A stretch of 29,420 nt of DNA from Aliarcobacter sp. (GCA_023268955.1 JALRJW010000202.1:1-29420), one strand, 5' to 3'; positions 1 through 9,342 are shown, counted from the stretch's first letter. Numbers and translations are program-made. Notes: generated by a model not told the origin, from the letters alone.

Positions 1-557
1 TCAGTTGTTAAAAGCATAAAATTTGGAACATCAAAGTTTTTAGCTATAACTGTTACAAAAAACATAATCGTTGGTGGGAATAAAAATACACTTTTAAATA
101 TACCACTAATATTGTTTTTTCTTCCACTTCCCCAAGTTATAATAAACATTCCAATAGAAACTAAAAGTAAAAATGAACCAAATAAATCATAAATCAATCC
201 ATATACAATATAATCCTGTCCATAGAAAGCATCAATATAAGAAAAACCTATAAATGAAGTATTACCAAATGTTGCCATAATCATAAAAGTAGCTAACAAT
301 AGTCTTTCAAGTTTTAATACAAATTTACCTACAAAATAAGCTAATGTAAGGTTAAACAAAATAAAACCTATAAACATTAATATTAAGCCTAAAATCTTTT
401 CATCTAAAACTAATGGATAGATTTTAGAAAAAACGATTGATGGCAGTGAAAAATAGATTATAAACTCAATTAATTGTTTTGAGTTATCATGAAATACTAC
501 TTTATATAAGTATCCAAGTAGCAGATACATTGCTATGGGTAAAACAGGATCTAACAA
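1..557 (-). CDS. AEC-family (auxin efflux carrier-like) permease, 3' end cut by the window
   Basis: The minus strand is open from the window edge to about 557. It encodes a very hydrophobic protein with several membrane helices and the stretch ATFGNTSFIGFSYIDAFYG, typical of the AEC transporter family, which exports small organic anions or auxin-like compounds across the inner membrane. No ATG precedes the first helix. I chose TTG at 557 because AAAGG lies about 6 nt upstream and the product then begins MLDPVLPIAMYLLLGY, a normal start for this family. About 185 residues are visible, and the C-terminal part lies outside the window. It is divergent from birA. The family is fairly sure; the substrate is unknown. 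Confidence 0.75.
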   Translation of the reverse strand, partial: MLDPVLPIAMYLLLGYLYKVVFHDNSKQLIEFIIYFSLPSIVFSKIYPLVLDEKILGLILMFIGFILFNLTLAYFVGKFVLKLERLLLATFMIMATFGNTSFIGFSYIDAFYGQDYIVYGLIYDLFGSFLLLVSIGMFIITWGSGRKNNISGIFKSVFLFPPTIMFFVTVIAKNFDVPNFMLLTT

Positions 558-618
558 ATTAAGCCTTTGTTTAATTTTTAGACAATTATATTTAATAATC
601 TCTTGTATAGATATTATG

Positions 619-624
619 TATAAT
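619..624 (+). promoter_or_regulatory. -10 box (TATAAT) directly before birA
   Basis: A perfect TATAAT ends only 5 nt before the birA ATG at 630. No Shine-Dalgarno sequence is visible. If this box is used, transcription would start at or next to the start codon, giving a leaderless or near-leaderless mRNA for birA-parA-parB. No clear -35 box is seen. Confidence 0.45.
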
Positions 625-629
625 CTTTC

Positions 630-1265
630 ATGGAAATTATATATTTAGAATCAATAGATTCAACACATACTTACTTAAAAAACTACATCATTGATAACGG
701 CTATAAGAAGCCTATTTGTGTTTATACTAACTTGCAGACAAATGGAATAGGAAGTAGGGGAAATAGTTGGCAAGGTGTAGAGGGAAACCTATTTTTTTCT
801 TTTGCTATTCATAAAAATGATTTACCAAAAGATTTACCTATGCAAAGTACTTCTATCTATTTTTCATATTTATTGAAAAAAGTTTTAAAAGATTTAGGAT
901 CTCAAGTTTGGTTAAAATGGCCTAATGATTTTTACATAGAAGATAAAAAGATTGGTGGAACAATAACAAGTTTAAGTGGAGAATTATTTTATTGTGGCGT
1001 TGGTTTAAATCTTTTAAAAGTTGAAGATGAATTTGGATTCTTAGATATTGATATTGATTGCCAAAAAGTACTGGTTGAATATTTTAATTTAGTAAATTCA
1101 ACAACATCTTGGAAGTATATTTTTAGTGAATTTAAGATAGAATTTGAAAAAAGTAGGCAATTCAAAGCTACAGTAAATAATGAAAAAGTTTCATTGGAAA
1201 AAGCTCTTTTAAATGAAGATGGTTCCATTGAAATAGCTAATACAAAGGTGTACAGTTTAAGATGA
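630..1265 (+). CDS. birA: Biotin--[acetyl-CoA-carboxylase] ligase
   Basis: This enzyme activates biotin with ATP and attaches it to the carboxyl-carrier protein of acetyl-CoA carboxylase in the cytosol. The 211-aa protein has the biotinyl-AMP binding loop (GSRGNSWQG, residues 41-49) and the KWPND motif at 96-100, followed by GGTITSL. It lacks the N-terminal DNA-binding domain of E. coli BirA, so it is a monofunctional (class I) ligase rather than a repressor. The C-terminal domain is short. Its stop overlaps the parA start (ATGA), which indicates translational coupling. The birA-parA-parB order upstream of the ATP synthase genes is typical of Campylobacterota. Confidence 0.93.
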   Translation: MEIIYLESIDSTHTYLKNYIIDNGYKKPICVYTNLQTNGIGSRGNSWQGVEGNLFFSFAIHKNDLPKDLPMQSTSIYFSYLLKKVLKDLGSQVWLKWPNDFYIEDKKIGGTITSLSGELFYCGVGLNLLKVEDEFGFLDIDIDCQKVLVEYFNLVNSTTSWKYIFSEFKIEFEKSRQFKATVNNEKVSLEKALLNEDGSIEIANTKVYSLR

Positions 1266-2038
1266 CAGAGATTATTTCAATTGCCAATCAAAAAGGTGGT
1301 GTAGGTAAAACTACTACTGCAGTTAATTTAAGTGCTGCTTTAGCACTTGAAGGTAAAAAAGTATTATTAATAGATGCAGACCCTCAAGCAAATGCAACAA
1401 CTTCTTTAGGATTTCACAGGGATGAGTATGAATATAATATTTATCACGTAATGATTGGAACAAAAGAACTTAGTGAAATAATTTTAGATTCTGAAATAGA
1501 AAACTTAAAAGTTGCACCTTCAAATATTGGTTTAGTTGGAATTGAAAAAGAGTTCTATAAAGAGATGAAAGATAGAGAATTAGTTTTAAAAAGAAGAATT
1601 GATCCTATTAAACATGAATATGATTTTATTATTATTGATTCACCTCCTGCATTAGGACCAATTACAATCAATACTTTAAGTGCATCTACATCTGTATTAA
1701 TTCCAATTCAATGTGAATTTTTCGCTTTAGAGGGTTTAGCACAGTTATTAAATACAATTAAATTAGTTAAACAAAGTATAAATAAAACATTGGAAATTAG
1801 AGGATTCTTACCAACAATGTATAGTTCTCAAAACAATCTTTCAAAACAAGTTTTTGCAGATCTTGCACAACATTTTGAAAGTAAGTTATTTAAGATAAAT
1901 GGAAATTCATATGTTGTTATTCCAAGAAATATTAAACTAGCAGAAAGTCCAAGTTTTGGTAAACCAATCATGCTTTATGATAATCAAGCAATTGGAACAA
2001 AAGCATATACAAATCTAGCAAAAGCAATTGCTGGCTGA
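1262..2038 (+). CDS. parA: Chromosome partitioning ATPase ParA (Soj)
   Basis: This 258-aa ParA/MinD-type ATPase drives chromosome-origin segregation with ParB by forming dynamic gradients on the nucleoid. The deviant Walker A motif KGGVGKTT is at residues 11-18, a Walker A' stretch LLIDADPQANAT follows, and the Walker B-like FIIIDSPPALG is present. The length fits chromosomal Soj proteins, which lack the N-terminal DNA-binding extension of plasmid ParA. It overlaps birA by 4 nt and is followed by parB after 32 nt, so the three are probably co-transcribed. Confidence 0.96.
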   Translation: MTEIISIANQKGGVGKTTTAVNLSAALALEGKKVLLIDADPQANATTSLGFHRDEYEYNIYHVMIGTKELSEIILDSEIENLKVAPSNIGLVGIEKEFYKEMKDRELVLKRRIDPIKHEYDFIIIDSPPALGPITINTLSASTSVLIPIQCEFFALEGLAQLLNTIKLVKQSINKTLEIRGFLPTMYSSQNNLSKQVFADLAQHFESKLFKINGNSYVVIPRNIKLAESPSFGKPIMLYDNQAIGTKAYTNLAKAIAG

Positions 2039-2070
2039 ATTTAATTTATAAAAAATATTAGGATAAAATC

Positions 2071-2931
2071 ATGGCATTAGGTAGAGGATTAGGGGAATTA
2101 TTAGGTGAAGTTGAAGTAGCATATGGAAAATCTACAGATTCAGCGCAAGCTAAACAAGAAACAAAAATCAAAATTTCAGCTATTAAAACAAATCCAAATC
2201 AGCCAAGAAAAATCTTTGATGAAGAAAAATTAAAAGAATTAGCAGAATCTATTTCAAATCACGGTTTAATTCAACCAATTGCTGTAAAGAAAAATAGCGA
2301 TGATACATATACTTTAATCTCTGGTGAAAGAAGATTAAGGGCTCACAAACTTTTAGAAAAAGAATTTATTGAATCTGTAGTATTAGATGTTGAAGATTTA
2401 AAATTAAGAGAGTTAGCGTTAATTGAAAATATTCAAAGAGATGACTTAAATGTTATAGAACTTGGATATTCTTACGCTCAGTTAATTAATGAACACAATA
2501 TTACTCATGAAGAATTAGCAAATAGAATTTCTAAATCTAGAAGTTCAATTACAAATACATTAAGACTTCTTCAATTATCTTCTTATGTTCAACAACATCT
2601 AGCAAATGATAAGATTACAGCAGGCCATGGAAAAGTAATGCTTAATTTATCTGAAGAAGAACAAAAAATAGTAGTTGATACTATCGTTGGTCAAAAACTT
2701 TCAGTTAGAGAAACAGAAAATCTTGTTAAAAAATTAAAAGAAGAAATTAGTCCTAAGAATCTTAAAAAAGACTTAAAAAAAGAGTTTAATTCTGAAGCTT
2801 TAAACCCTTTCCTAAATAACTTAAAACTTAACAATTTTAAAGCTAAATTTGATAAGAACACTTTAAAAATAGAACTTAAATCACAAGACGATATAGACCG
2901 TCTTATGGCACTTCTAAATATAGAATTGTAA
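2071..2931 (+). CDS. parB: Chromosome partitioning protein ParB (Spo0J)
   Basis: This is the CTPase clamp that loads at parS sites and works with ParA in origin segregation. The 286-aa product starts with the MALGRGLGELL ParA-interacting leader. It has the ParB/Srx N-terminal domain (NPNQPRK, then ISNHGLIQPIAVKK and the CTP-binding motif GERRLRAHKLL at about 86-96), a central helix-turn-helix (EELANRISKSRSSITNTLRLL) and a C-terminal dimerisation domain. No parS palindrome was noticed in this window. It is the last gene of the birA-parA-parB unit, with a 113-bp gap before the ATP synthase genes. Confidence 0.95.
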   Translation: MALGRGLGELLGEVEVAYGKSTDSAQAKQETKIKISAIKTNPNQPRKIFDEEKLKELAESISNHGLIQPIAVKKNSDDTYTLISGERRLRAHKLLEKEFIESVVLDVEDLKLRELALIENIQRDDLNVIELGYSYAQLINEHNITHEELANRISKSRSSITNTLRLLQLSSYVQQHLANDKITAGHGKVMLNLSEEEQKIVVDTIVGQKLSVRETENLVKKLKEEISPKNLKKDLKKEFNSEALNPFLNNLKLNNFKAKFDKNTLKIELKSQDDIDRLMALLNIEL

Positions 2932-3044
2932 CACTTCGTAAAAAACTTATCCCAAAATATATCCTTTAATATTTCTTTATAGTTTAATTTGCTAAAATGT
3001 ATAAGTTTTAGTCAAACTAAACTGTAAAAAATATGGAGGAATGA
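2932..3044 (+). promoter_or_regulatory. Intergenic region with probable promoter of the ATP synthase operon
   Basis: The gap of 113 bp between parB and atpF' is very AT-rich. It holds -10-like boxes (TAAAAT near 2994 and TATAAG near 3001) followed by a leader and GGAGGA just before the atpF' ATG. No strong hairpin terminator for parB was seen. The promoter is inferred from position and base composition. Confidence 0.4.
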
Positions 3045-3467
3045 ATGTTAGACATAAGTCCTGTATTATTGCTTAGTGTAGCTATAATCTTTCTTTTAGC
3101 TCTTGCTAGACTAAATAGTTGTCTATTCAGACCTCTACTAAAGCACATGGAAGATAGAGATGCTTCAATCCAAAAAGATTTGGAAGATGCAAAATCTAAT
3201 GGCGCTGATGTAGAAGGTATGATTGCTGAAGCAAATAGTATTATTGCTGATGCAAAAAAAGAGGCAGCTAAAATTAGAGAAGTAGCTTATAACGAAGCTA
3301 AAGAAAGCGCTGATGCTAAACTAGTAAAGGCTAAGTCTGATCTTGAAGCAAAATCTAATGAGTTTGTAACAAGCTTAGATGCAGAGACTAAGGCTCTTAA
3401 AGAGACTTTAATCGCAAGCATGCCTCAATTTAATGAGAGCTTAAAAGCTAAGCTTAGCTCGATTTAA
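3045..3467 (+). CDS. atpF': F0F1 ATP synthase subunit b' (second b-type stator subunit)
   Basis: This is a peripheral-stalk subunit of the ATP synthase. The 140-aa protein has one N-terminal membrane helix (about residues 5-24, PVLLLSVAIIFLLALA) and then a long charged, Ala/Lys/Glu-rich coiled-coil helix without cysteine-rich or enzymatic motifs. The paired b'/b gene order is usual in Campylobacterota. GGAGGA precedes the ATG. The gap to atpF is 13 nt and contains GGAGG. atpB and atpE (subunits a and c) are not in this cluster, as expected for this phylum. Confidence 0.88.
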   Translation: MLDISPVLLLSVAIIFLLALARLNSCLFRPLLKHMEDRDASIQKDLEDAKSNGADVEGMIAEANSIIADAKKEAAKIREVAYNEAKESADAKLVKAKSDLEAKSNEFVTSLDAETKALKETLIASMPQFNESLKAKLSSI

Positions 3468-3480
3468 TGGAGGAAATGTT

Positions 3481-4002
3481 GTGAAAAAGTTTTTATTATT
3501 AGGATTAGCTTTAGTTCCAGCTGCAATGTTCGCTGCGGATGCACATGGTGCGGAAACTGATTACGATATCGTACAAAGAACCGTTAACTTTATTATATTT
3601 GCTGGTATTTTATGGTACTTGCTTGCTGATAAAATCAAAGCTTTCTTTTCTGGAAGATCTTTATCTATTCAAGCTGAATTAGACAAAGTTCAAGAAACTT
3701 TAAAAGCTTCTGAAAACAAGATTGCTGATGCAGAGAAACAATTAGAAGAGGCTAAGAAATTAGCTGCTGAGATTGTTGAAGGTGCAAAAACTGATATTGA
3801 AGCTATTAAGCAAAAAGTATCAAACGCGATTGATGCTGATATTGCAAATTTAAACAAAAATTTTGATGAAATGACGAAAGTTGAATTATCAAAAGCTAAA
3901 AGAGCAATTGTTAGTGAAGTTCTTGAAGAGCTATTAAAATCAGAAAATATTAACTTAACTCAAGAAGAGTTGGCAAATATTGTTCTTAAGAAGGTTGCAT
4001 AA
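3481..4002 (+). CDS. atpF: F0F1 ATP synthase subunit b
   Basis: This is the second peripheral-stalk subunit and pairs with b'. It starts with GTG, supported by GGAGG 7-8 nt upstream. The 173-aa product has a cleavable-looking signal sequence (KKFLLLGLALVPAAMFAADA), as in other epsilonproteobacterial b subunits. A membrane helix follows (about 35-50, FIIFAGILWYLLADKIKAFF), then a long coiled coil ending in ELANIVLKKVA, which contacts subunit delta. The stop codon shares one base with the atpH start. Confidence 0.92.
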   Translation: MKKFLLLGLALVPAAMFAADAHGAETDYDIVQRTVNFIIFAGILWYLLADKIKAFFSGRSLSIQAELDKVQETLKASENKIADAEKQLEEAKKLAAEIVEGAKTDIEAIKQKVSNAIDADIANLNKNFDEMTKVELSKAKRAIVSEVLEELLKSENINLTQEELANIVLKKVA

Positions 4003-4532
4003 TGAGTAACTTAATAGCAAAAAGATATGTTAAAGCATTAATTGAAGGTAAAGAGATTTTTGAACTTGAATCAATTAGTCAAAATTTAAACAGTGTTAAA
4101 GCTGCTTATACAGATGACAAATTTAATTCTATCATTTCTTCACCTGAAGTTTGTGTTGATAAAAAAGTTGAATTAGTATTATCTATGATGGATAACGCTT
4201 CTTATTCACTTGTAAATTTCATCAAACTATTAGGTGAAAAAAGAAGATTTGGAATTTTACCAAATGTTGCTGATGAGTTAAATGACGAAATTGCTAAGAT
4301 GAAAAATGTATATACAGGTGTTGTTTATACAAATCAATTCTTATCTGATGATTACATTAGATCAATTGAAAATCAATTTAGCACAAAATTTAACGTTAGT
4401 TTATCATTATCTCAAAATGTTTGTGATTATGATGGTATTAAAGTTGATATTGATGGTCTTGGGGTTGAAATCTCTTTCTCTAAAGAGAGATTAAAATCAC
4501 AGTTAATTGATCATATTTTAAAAGCAGTTTAG
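4002..4532 (+). CDS. atpH: F0F1 ATP synthase subunit delta
   Basis: The delta subunit joins the stator stalk to the top of the F1 alpha/beta hexamer. The 176-aa product has the usual start (MSNLIAKRYVKALIEG) and a C-terminal portion with SLSQNVCDYDGIKVDIDGLGVEISFS, matching the conserved delta signature region. The length is normal. It overlaps atpF by one base and is followed 21 nt later by atpA, which is preceded by AAGGAG. Confidence 0.94.
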   Translation: MSNLIAKRYVKALIEGKEIFELESISQNLNSVKAAYTDDKFNSIISSPEVCVDKKVELVLSMMDNASYSLVNFIKLLGEKRRFGILPNVADELNDEIAKMKNVYTGVVYTNQFLSDDYIRSIENQFSTKFNVSLSLSQNVCDYDGIKVDIDGLGVEISFSKERLKSQLIDHILKAV

Positions 4533-4553
4533 AACTTAAAAAGGAGAAATTGA

Positions 4554-6071
4554 ATGGGTGCAAAAATTCAAGCTGATGAAATCAGTTCAATTATCAAAGA
4601 AAGAATTGATAATTTTGAATTAAATGTTGACGTAAACGAAACAGGAAAAATCATCTCTTTTGCTGATGGTATTGCTCAGGTTTATGGTCTTAGAAATATT
4701 ATGGCTGGTGAGCTAGTTGAATTCGAAAACGGTGAAAGAGGATTAGCATCTAACTTAGAAGAAGCTACAGTTGGTGTTGTTGTTCTTGGTTCTGGTGAAG
4801 GTTTAAGAGAAGGTTCTTCTTGTAGAAGACTTGGAAAATTATTAGAAACACCAGTTGGTGATGCAATGATCGGAAGAGTTGTTAATGCATTAGGTGAGCC
4901 AATCGATGGTAAAGGTGCTATTGAAGCAGCTGAATATAGATTCGTTGAAGAAAAAGCTCCTGGAATCATGGCAAGAAAATCTGTACATGAGCCATTACAA
5001 ACTGGTATCAAAGCTATCGATGCATTAGTTCCAATCGGAAGAGGGCAAAGAGAGCTTATTATTGGAGATAGACAAACTGGTAAAACTACAGTTGCAATCG
5101 ATACAATTCTTAACCAAAAAGGTGAGAATGTAATTTGTATTTATGTTGCTATCGGTCAAAAATCATCTTCAGTTGCTTCTGTTGTTAGAACATTAGAAGA
5201 ATCAGGTGCAATGGATTATACAATCGTTGTTAATGCTGGTGCTTCTGAATCTTCTGCTTTACAATTCTTAGCTCCTTATACAGGTGTTACAATTGGTGAG
5301 TACTTCAGAGATAACGCAAAACATGCTTTAATTATTTATGATGATTTATCTAAACATGCAGTTGCATATAGAGAAATGTCTTTATTATTAAGAAGACCTC
5401 CAGGTAGAGAGGCGTACCCAGGGGACGTATTCTATCTACATTCAAGATTATTAGAAAGAGCTGCTAAGATGTCTGATGAAATGGGTGCTGGTTCTATGAC
5501 TGCATTACCAATCATTGAAACACAAGCAGGAGACGTTGCTGCGTATATTCCAACAAACGTAATTTCTATTACTGATGGACAAATTTTCTTAGAAACTAAC
5601 TTATTTAACTCAGGTATTAGACCAGCGATTAACGTAGGTTTATCTGTATCAAGGGTTGGTGGTGCTGCTCAAATTAAAGCTACTAAGCAAGTTGCTGGTA
5701 CGTTAAAATTATCTTTAGCACAATATAGAGAATTAGAAGCGTTTGCTCAATTCGCATCAGACTTAGATGAAGCTACTAGAAGAGAATTAGAGCTTGGTCA
5801 AAGAATGGTTGAAGTATTAAAACAAGGTGTTAATAAACCTTTAGTAATTGAAAAACAAGTTGTTATTATTTATGCTGGAACAAAAGGATATTTAAACAAT
5901 ATCGCTGTTAAAGACGTAGTAAGATTTGAAAATGAATTACATGCATATTTTGAGCAAAAACATCAATCAATTTTAGATTCTATTAAATCTAAACAAAAAA
6001 TTGATGATGAAACTGAAGCACAATTAAAAGCAGCATTAGAAGAGTTCAAAACTGTATTTAATGCAAAATAA
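4554..6071 (+). CDS. atpA: F0F1 ATP synthase subunit alpha
   Basis: This is the non-catalytic nucleotide-binding subunit of F1. The 505-aa protein has the beta-barrel N-terminal domain, Walker A GDRQTGKT at residues 171-178, the IYDDLSKHAVAYR region with the following LLRRPPGREAYPGDVFYLHSR signature, and the C-terminal helical domain. Length and motifs are those of a complete, functional alpha subunit. Confidence 0.98.
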   Translation: MGAKIQADEISSIIKERIDNFELNVDVNETGKIISFADGIAQVYGLRNIMAGELVEFENGERGLASNLEEATVGVVVLGSGEGLREGSSCRRLGKLLETPVGDAMIGRVVNALGEPIDGKGAIEAAEYRFVEEKAPGIMARKSVHEPLQTGIKAIDALVPIGRGQRELIIGDRQTGKTTVAIDTILNQKGENVICIYVAIGQKSSSVASVVRTLEESGAMDYTIVVNAGASESSALQFLAPYTGVTIGEYFRDNAKHALIIYDDLSKHAVAYREMSLLLRRPPGREAYPGDVFYLHSRLLERAAKMSDEMGAGSMTALPIIETQAGDVAAYIPTNVISITDGQIFLETNLFNSGIRPAINVGLSVSRVGGAAQIKATKQVAGTLKLSLAQYRELEAFAQFASDLDEATRRELELGQRMVEVLKQGVNKPLVIEKQVVIIYAGTKGYLNNIAVKDVVRFENELHAYFEQKHQSILDSIKSKQKIDDETEAQLKAALEEFKTVFNAK

Positions 6072-6081
6072 GGATTAGTCA

Positions 6082-6969
6082 ATGGCTAACTTAAAAGAAA
6101 TTAAATTAAAAATCGGAAGTGTTAAAAATACTCAGAAGACAACAAAAGCTATGAAGCTTGTATCTTCTGCGAAACTTACTAGAACTAGACAGTTATCTGA
6201 ACAAGCTAAAAGTTATGCAGCTAAGATCAATGATGTACTTTCTGATATTGCACATCAAGTTAGCAAAGTTCAAGATGATGGAAACATTGGAAGAGCATTT
6301 ATCCAAAATGACAACCCAAAAACTGTTGATATAGTTTTTGTTACTGCGGATAAGGGACTTTGTGGTGGTTTTAATATGGCTACAATTAAAACTGTTAGTA
6401 GATTAATTGGAGAATATTCTTCAAAAGGTACTAATGTTAGACTTAGAGTTGCTGGAAGAAAAGGTGTTGATTACTTTACATTCCAAGGACAAAAGTTATT
6501 ATCTAAGGTTTCAGATTTATCTTCTGCACCTGATTATGATAGAGCTGCTGAGTTTATTGATAGTGCTGTTGAAGATTTCCAAAATGGAGTAACAGATAAA
6601 GTAGTTTTAGTTTATAATGGTTTCTTAAACATGTTAACTCAAGAAATTAGAGTAAAAGAATTGTTACCAATTAGTTTACCTAAAGTTGAAAACGATGCTA
6701 ATGAATCTATGTTAGAAATTGAACCACTTGATGATGAGACTGAAGTATTAAATGAGTTAACAGAAAAGTATATTGACTTTAATATGTATTATGCGTTAAT
6801 TGACTCTTTAGCTGCTGAGCATTCTGCTAGAATGCAAGCAATGGAAGCTGCAACTAACAACGCAAAAGATAGAGTTAATAGTTTAACTGTAGAATATAAT
6901 AAAGCAAGACAAGCTGCAATTACAACAGAGCTGATAGAGATTATCAGTGGTGTTGAAGCATTAAAATAA
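6082..6969 (+). CDS. atpG: F0F1 ATP synthase subunit gamma
   Basis: The gamma subunit is the rotating central stalk that couples proton flow to conformational change in F1. The 295-aa product starts MANLKEIKLKIGSVKNTQKTTKAMKLVSSAK, a textbook gamma N terminus. It ends with the conserved C-terminal helix (ARMQAMEAATNNAKDRVNSL...RQAAITTELIEIISGVEAL). The spacing to atpA is 10 nt and to atpD 18 nt, with AAAGGAG before atpD. Confidence 0.97.
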   Translation: MANLKEIKLKIGSVKNTQKTTKAMKLVSSAKLTRTRQLSEQAKSYAAKINDVLSDIAHQVSKVQDDGNIGRAFIQNDNPKTVDIVFVTADKGLCGGFNMATIKTVSRLIGEYSSKGTNVRLRVAGRKGVDYFTFQGQKLLSKVSDLSSAPDYDRAAEFIDSAVEDFQNGVTDKVVLVYNGFLNMLTQEIRVKELLPISLPKVENDANESMLEIEPLDDETEVLNELTEKYIDFNMYYALIDSLAAEHSARMQAMEAATNNAKDRVNSLTVEYNKARQAAITTELIEIISGVEALK

Positions 6970-6987
6970 TTTAAAGGAGCTACCCGT

Positions 6988-8382
6988 ATGAAAGGTAAAA
7001 TTGTTCAGGTAATGGGTCCTGTAGTTGACGTAGAGTTCGACGGATACTTACCAGAAATTAATGAAGCTATCGAAGTTACATTGGCTGATGCTAACAAAGA
7101 TAGATTAGTTTTAGAAGTTGCTGCTCACATTGGAGATAGCAGAGTTAGAACTATTGCTATGGATATGACAGAAGGATTACAAAGAGGTCAAGAGTGTATT
7201 GCTCAAGGTGGACCAATTAAAGTTCCTGTTGGTGAAGCAGTATTAGGAAGAATTTTCAACGTAATTGGTGATCCAGTTGACGAAGGTGAAGCTATTCCTG
7301 CTGATACAGAAAGATGGTCAATTCATAGAGCTGCTCCAACATTTGAAGAGCAATCTACAAAAACTGAGATGTTCGAAACTGGTATCAAAGTTGTTGACCT
7401 TTTAGCACCATATTCAAAAGGTGGAAAAGTTGGACTATTCGGTGGTGCTGGTGTTGGTAAAACAGTTATCATCATGGAATTAATCCACAACGTTGCGTTC
7501 AAACACTCTGGTTACTCTGTATTTGCAGGTGTTGGTGAAAGAACAAGAGAAGGTAATGACCTTTACCACGAAATGAAAGACTCTAACGTATTAGACAAAG
7601 TTGCTTTATGTTATGGTCAAATGTCTGAGCCTCCAGGTGCAAGAAATAGAATTGCATTAACAGGTTTAACAATGGCAGAGTACTTCAGAGACGAAAAAGG
7701 TCTTGATGTATTAATGTTCGTTGATAACATCTTTAGATTTGCTCAATCTGGATCTGAAATGTCAGCGTTATTAGGAAGAATTCCATCTGCTGTTGGTTAT
7801 CAACCAACATTAGCAAGAGAAATGGGAGCTTTACAAGAAAGAATTACTTCTACTAATAAAGGTTCTATTACTTCTGTTCAAGCAGTTTACGTACCAGCGG
7901 ATGACTTAACTGACCCTGCGCCAGCTTCAGTTTTCGCACACTTAGATGCTACAACAGTTCTTAACAGAAAAATTGCTGAAAAAGGTATTTATCCTGCAGT
8001 TGATCCATTGGATTCAACTTCAAGAATTTTATCAGCAGACGTTATTGGTGAAGAGCACTACGGTGTTGCTAGAGGTGTTCAATCTGTTTTACAAAAATAC
8101 AAAGATTTACAAGATATTATTGCAATCTTAGGTATGGATGAATTATCAGAAGCTGACAAATTAGTTGTTGCTAGAGCAAGAAAAATCGAGAGATTCTTAT
8201 CTCAACCATTCTTCGTTGCTGAAGTATTTACAGGATCTCCAGGTAAATACGTTGAGTTAAAAGATACAATTGATGGATTCAAAGGTATCTTAGATGGTAA
8301 ATATGATGATATTCCTGAAATGGCATTCTATATGGTTGGTGGAATTGACGAGGTTTTAGCAAAAGCTGAAAGTATGAAATAA
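6988..8382 (+). CDS. atpD: F0F1 ATP synthase subunit beta
   Basis: This is the catalytic subunit of F1. The 464-aa product has Walker A GGAGVGKT at residues 152-159, the catalytic GERTREG loop near 187-193, Walker B (LDVLMFVDNIFRF) and the PSAVGYQPTLAREMG signature. Length and motifs are complete. It is the sixth ATP synthase gene in the cluster. Confidence 0.98.
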   Translation: MKGKIVQVMGPVVDVEFDGYLPEINEAIEVTLADANKDRLVLEVAAHIGDSRVRTIAMDMTEGLQRGQECIAQGGPIKVPVGEAVLGRIFNVIGDPVDEGEAIPADTERWSIHRAAPTFEEQSTKTEMFETGIKVVDLLAPYSKGGKVGLFGGAGVGKTVIIMELIHNVAFKHSGYSVFAGVGERTREGNDLYHEMKDSNVLDKVALCYGQMSEPPGARNRIALTGLTMAEYFRDEKGLDVLMFVDNIFRFAQSGSEMSALLGRIPSAVGYQPTLAREMGALQERITSTNKGSITSVQAVYVPADDLTDPAPASVFAHLDATTVLNRKIAEKGIYPAVDPLDSTSRILSADVIGEEHYGVARGVQSVLQKYKDLQDIIAILGMDELSEADKLVVARARKIERFLSQPFFVAEVFTGSPGKYVELKDTIDGFKGILDGKYDDIPEMAFYMVGGIDEVLAKAESMK

Positions 8383-8401
8383 TTAACCATTAAGGCTTAA
8401 C

Positions 8402-8779
8402 ATGAGTACAATTAAATTATCAATAGTTACACCAAACGGTTCAATTTTTAATGATGACGTTAAAACAGTAACTCTTCCTGGAAAAGAGGGAGAGTTCGGA
8501 GTTCTACCAGGACACTCTGCATTAGTTTCTTCATTAACTGTTGGTGTAATAGTTATTGAAAAAGAGGATTCAACTGAAGCGGTTGCTATTAACTGGGGAC
8601 ACGTTAAAGTTGATGAAAATTCTGTTGATGTATTAGTAGACGGTGCTATTGCATTAACAGGTGGAAAAGATTCTGATCTTGCTAAAAATATTGAAGCAGC
8701 AAAAGAGTTAGTTAATTCTGTTAAAGAATCTAACATTTCTGTTGCAGCTGTTGAAGCAAGAATCAATTCTTTCGCATAA
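8402..8779 (+). CDS. atpC: F0F1 ATP synthase subunit epsilon
   Basis: Epsilon sits on the central stalk and restrains wasteful ATP hydrolysis. The 125-aa product has the N-terminal beta-sandwich (IKLSIVTPNGSIFNDDVKTVTLPGKEGEFGVLPGHSALVSSL), the hallmark of the family, and a C-terminal pair of helices (DLAKNIEAAKELVNSVKESN). It closes the ATP synthase cluster. The tol genes begin 4 nt later, so they are probably read from the same message. Confidence 0.96.
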   Translation: MSTIKLSIVTPNGSIFNDDVKTVTLPGKEGEFGVLPGHSALVSSLTVGVIVIEKEDSTEAVAINWGHVKVDENSVDVLVDGAIALTGGKDSDLAKNIEAAKELVNSVKESNISVAAVEARINSFA

Positions 8780-8783
8780 TAAT

Positions 8784-9341
8784 ATGACAAACACAATACT
8801 AAATTATCTAGCAAATAGTAGCGCTATAACTTACATAGTTTTAGCGTCGCTATCTGTGTATCTGGTTCTTACATTTTGGATATTTATTTACAGATTTTTA
8901 AATATAAAATCGCTAATAAATAATGAACAAAAAGCTTTGGAGCAACTTACTAGAAGTGCTGAGTTATCTCCATTATCATCTTTAAATAAATGTTCAAACA
9001 ATATTAAAAGCAAAGAAATACTTCATGCTTGTGAAATTAATATAATCAAAGATGCAAGTTCAGGTGTTTCTTGGTTAGCTATAGTTTCTTCAACATCTCC
9101 TTTTATTGGACTTTTTGGAACAGTTGTTGGTATTTTAGAATCATTTGCTAAATTTTCAAATGAGTCAAAAGTTGCTTTTTCAATCATTGCACCTGCTATT
9201 TCAGAAGCATTAGTTGCAACAGCAGCTGGTATTTTTGTAGCAATTTTTGCTTATACTTTCCATCAAATTTTAGTTAGAAAAATATATGAACTAAATATCT
9301 TTATTAAGGCACAATCTGAAATCTTGATTGCTAAGGGTTAG
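8784..9341 (+). CDS. tolQ: MotA/TolQ/ExbB-family proton channel protein (TolQ)
   Basis: TolQ and TolR form the inner-membrane proton channel that energises TolA. I chose ATG at 8784, 4 nt after the atpC stop, rather than an upstream in-frame ATG inside atpC. This gives a 185-aa protein. It has an N-terminal helix (about 14-35), a cytoplasmic loop, and two C-terminal helices including the conserved SGVSWLAIVSSTSPFIGLFGTVVGI and SEALVATAAGIFVAIFAY segments. ExbB is the main alternative name. The Tol assignment rests on the downstream tolB and pal. Confidence 0.9.
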   Translation: MTNTILNYLANSSAITYIVLASLSVYLVLTFWIFIYRFLNIKSLINNEQKALEQLTRSAELSPLSSLNKCSNNIKSKEILHACEINIIKDASSGVSWLAIVSSTSPFIGLFGTVVGILESFAKFSNESKVAFSIIAPAISEALVATAAGIFVAIFAYTFHQILVRKIYELNIFIKAQSEILIAKG

Positions 9342-9342
9342 T

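Noticed and set aside
4682..5011. Minus-strand open frame inside atpA
   Set aside because: Antisense shadow of the alpha subunit; low-complexity Ser/Pro/Thr-rich translation.
8383..8814. Minus-strand open frame over atpC
   Set aside because: Antisense shadow of the well-recognised epsilon subunit gene; composition follows the complementary codons.
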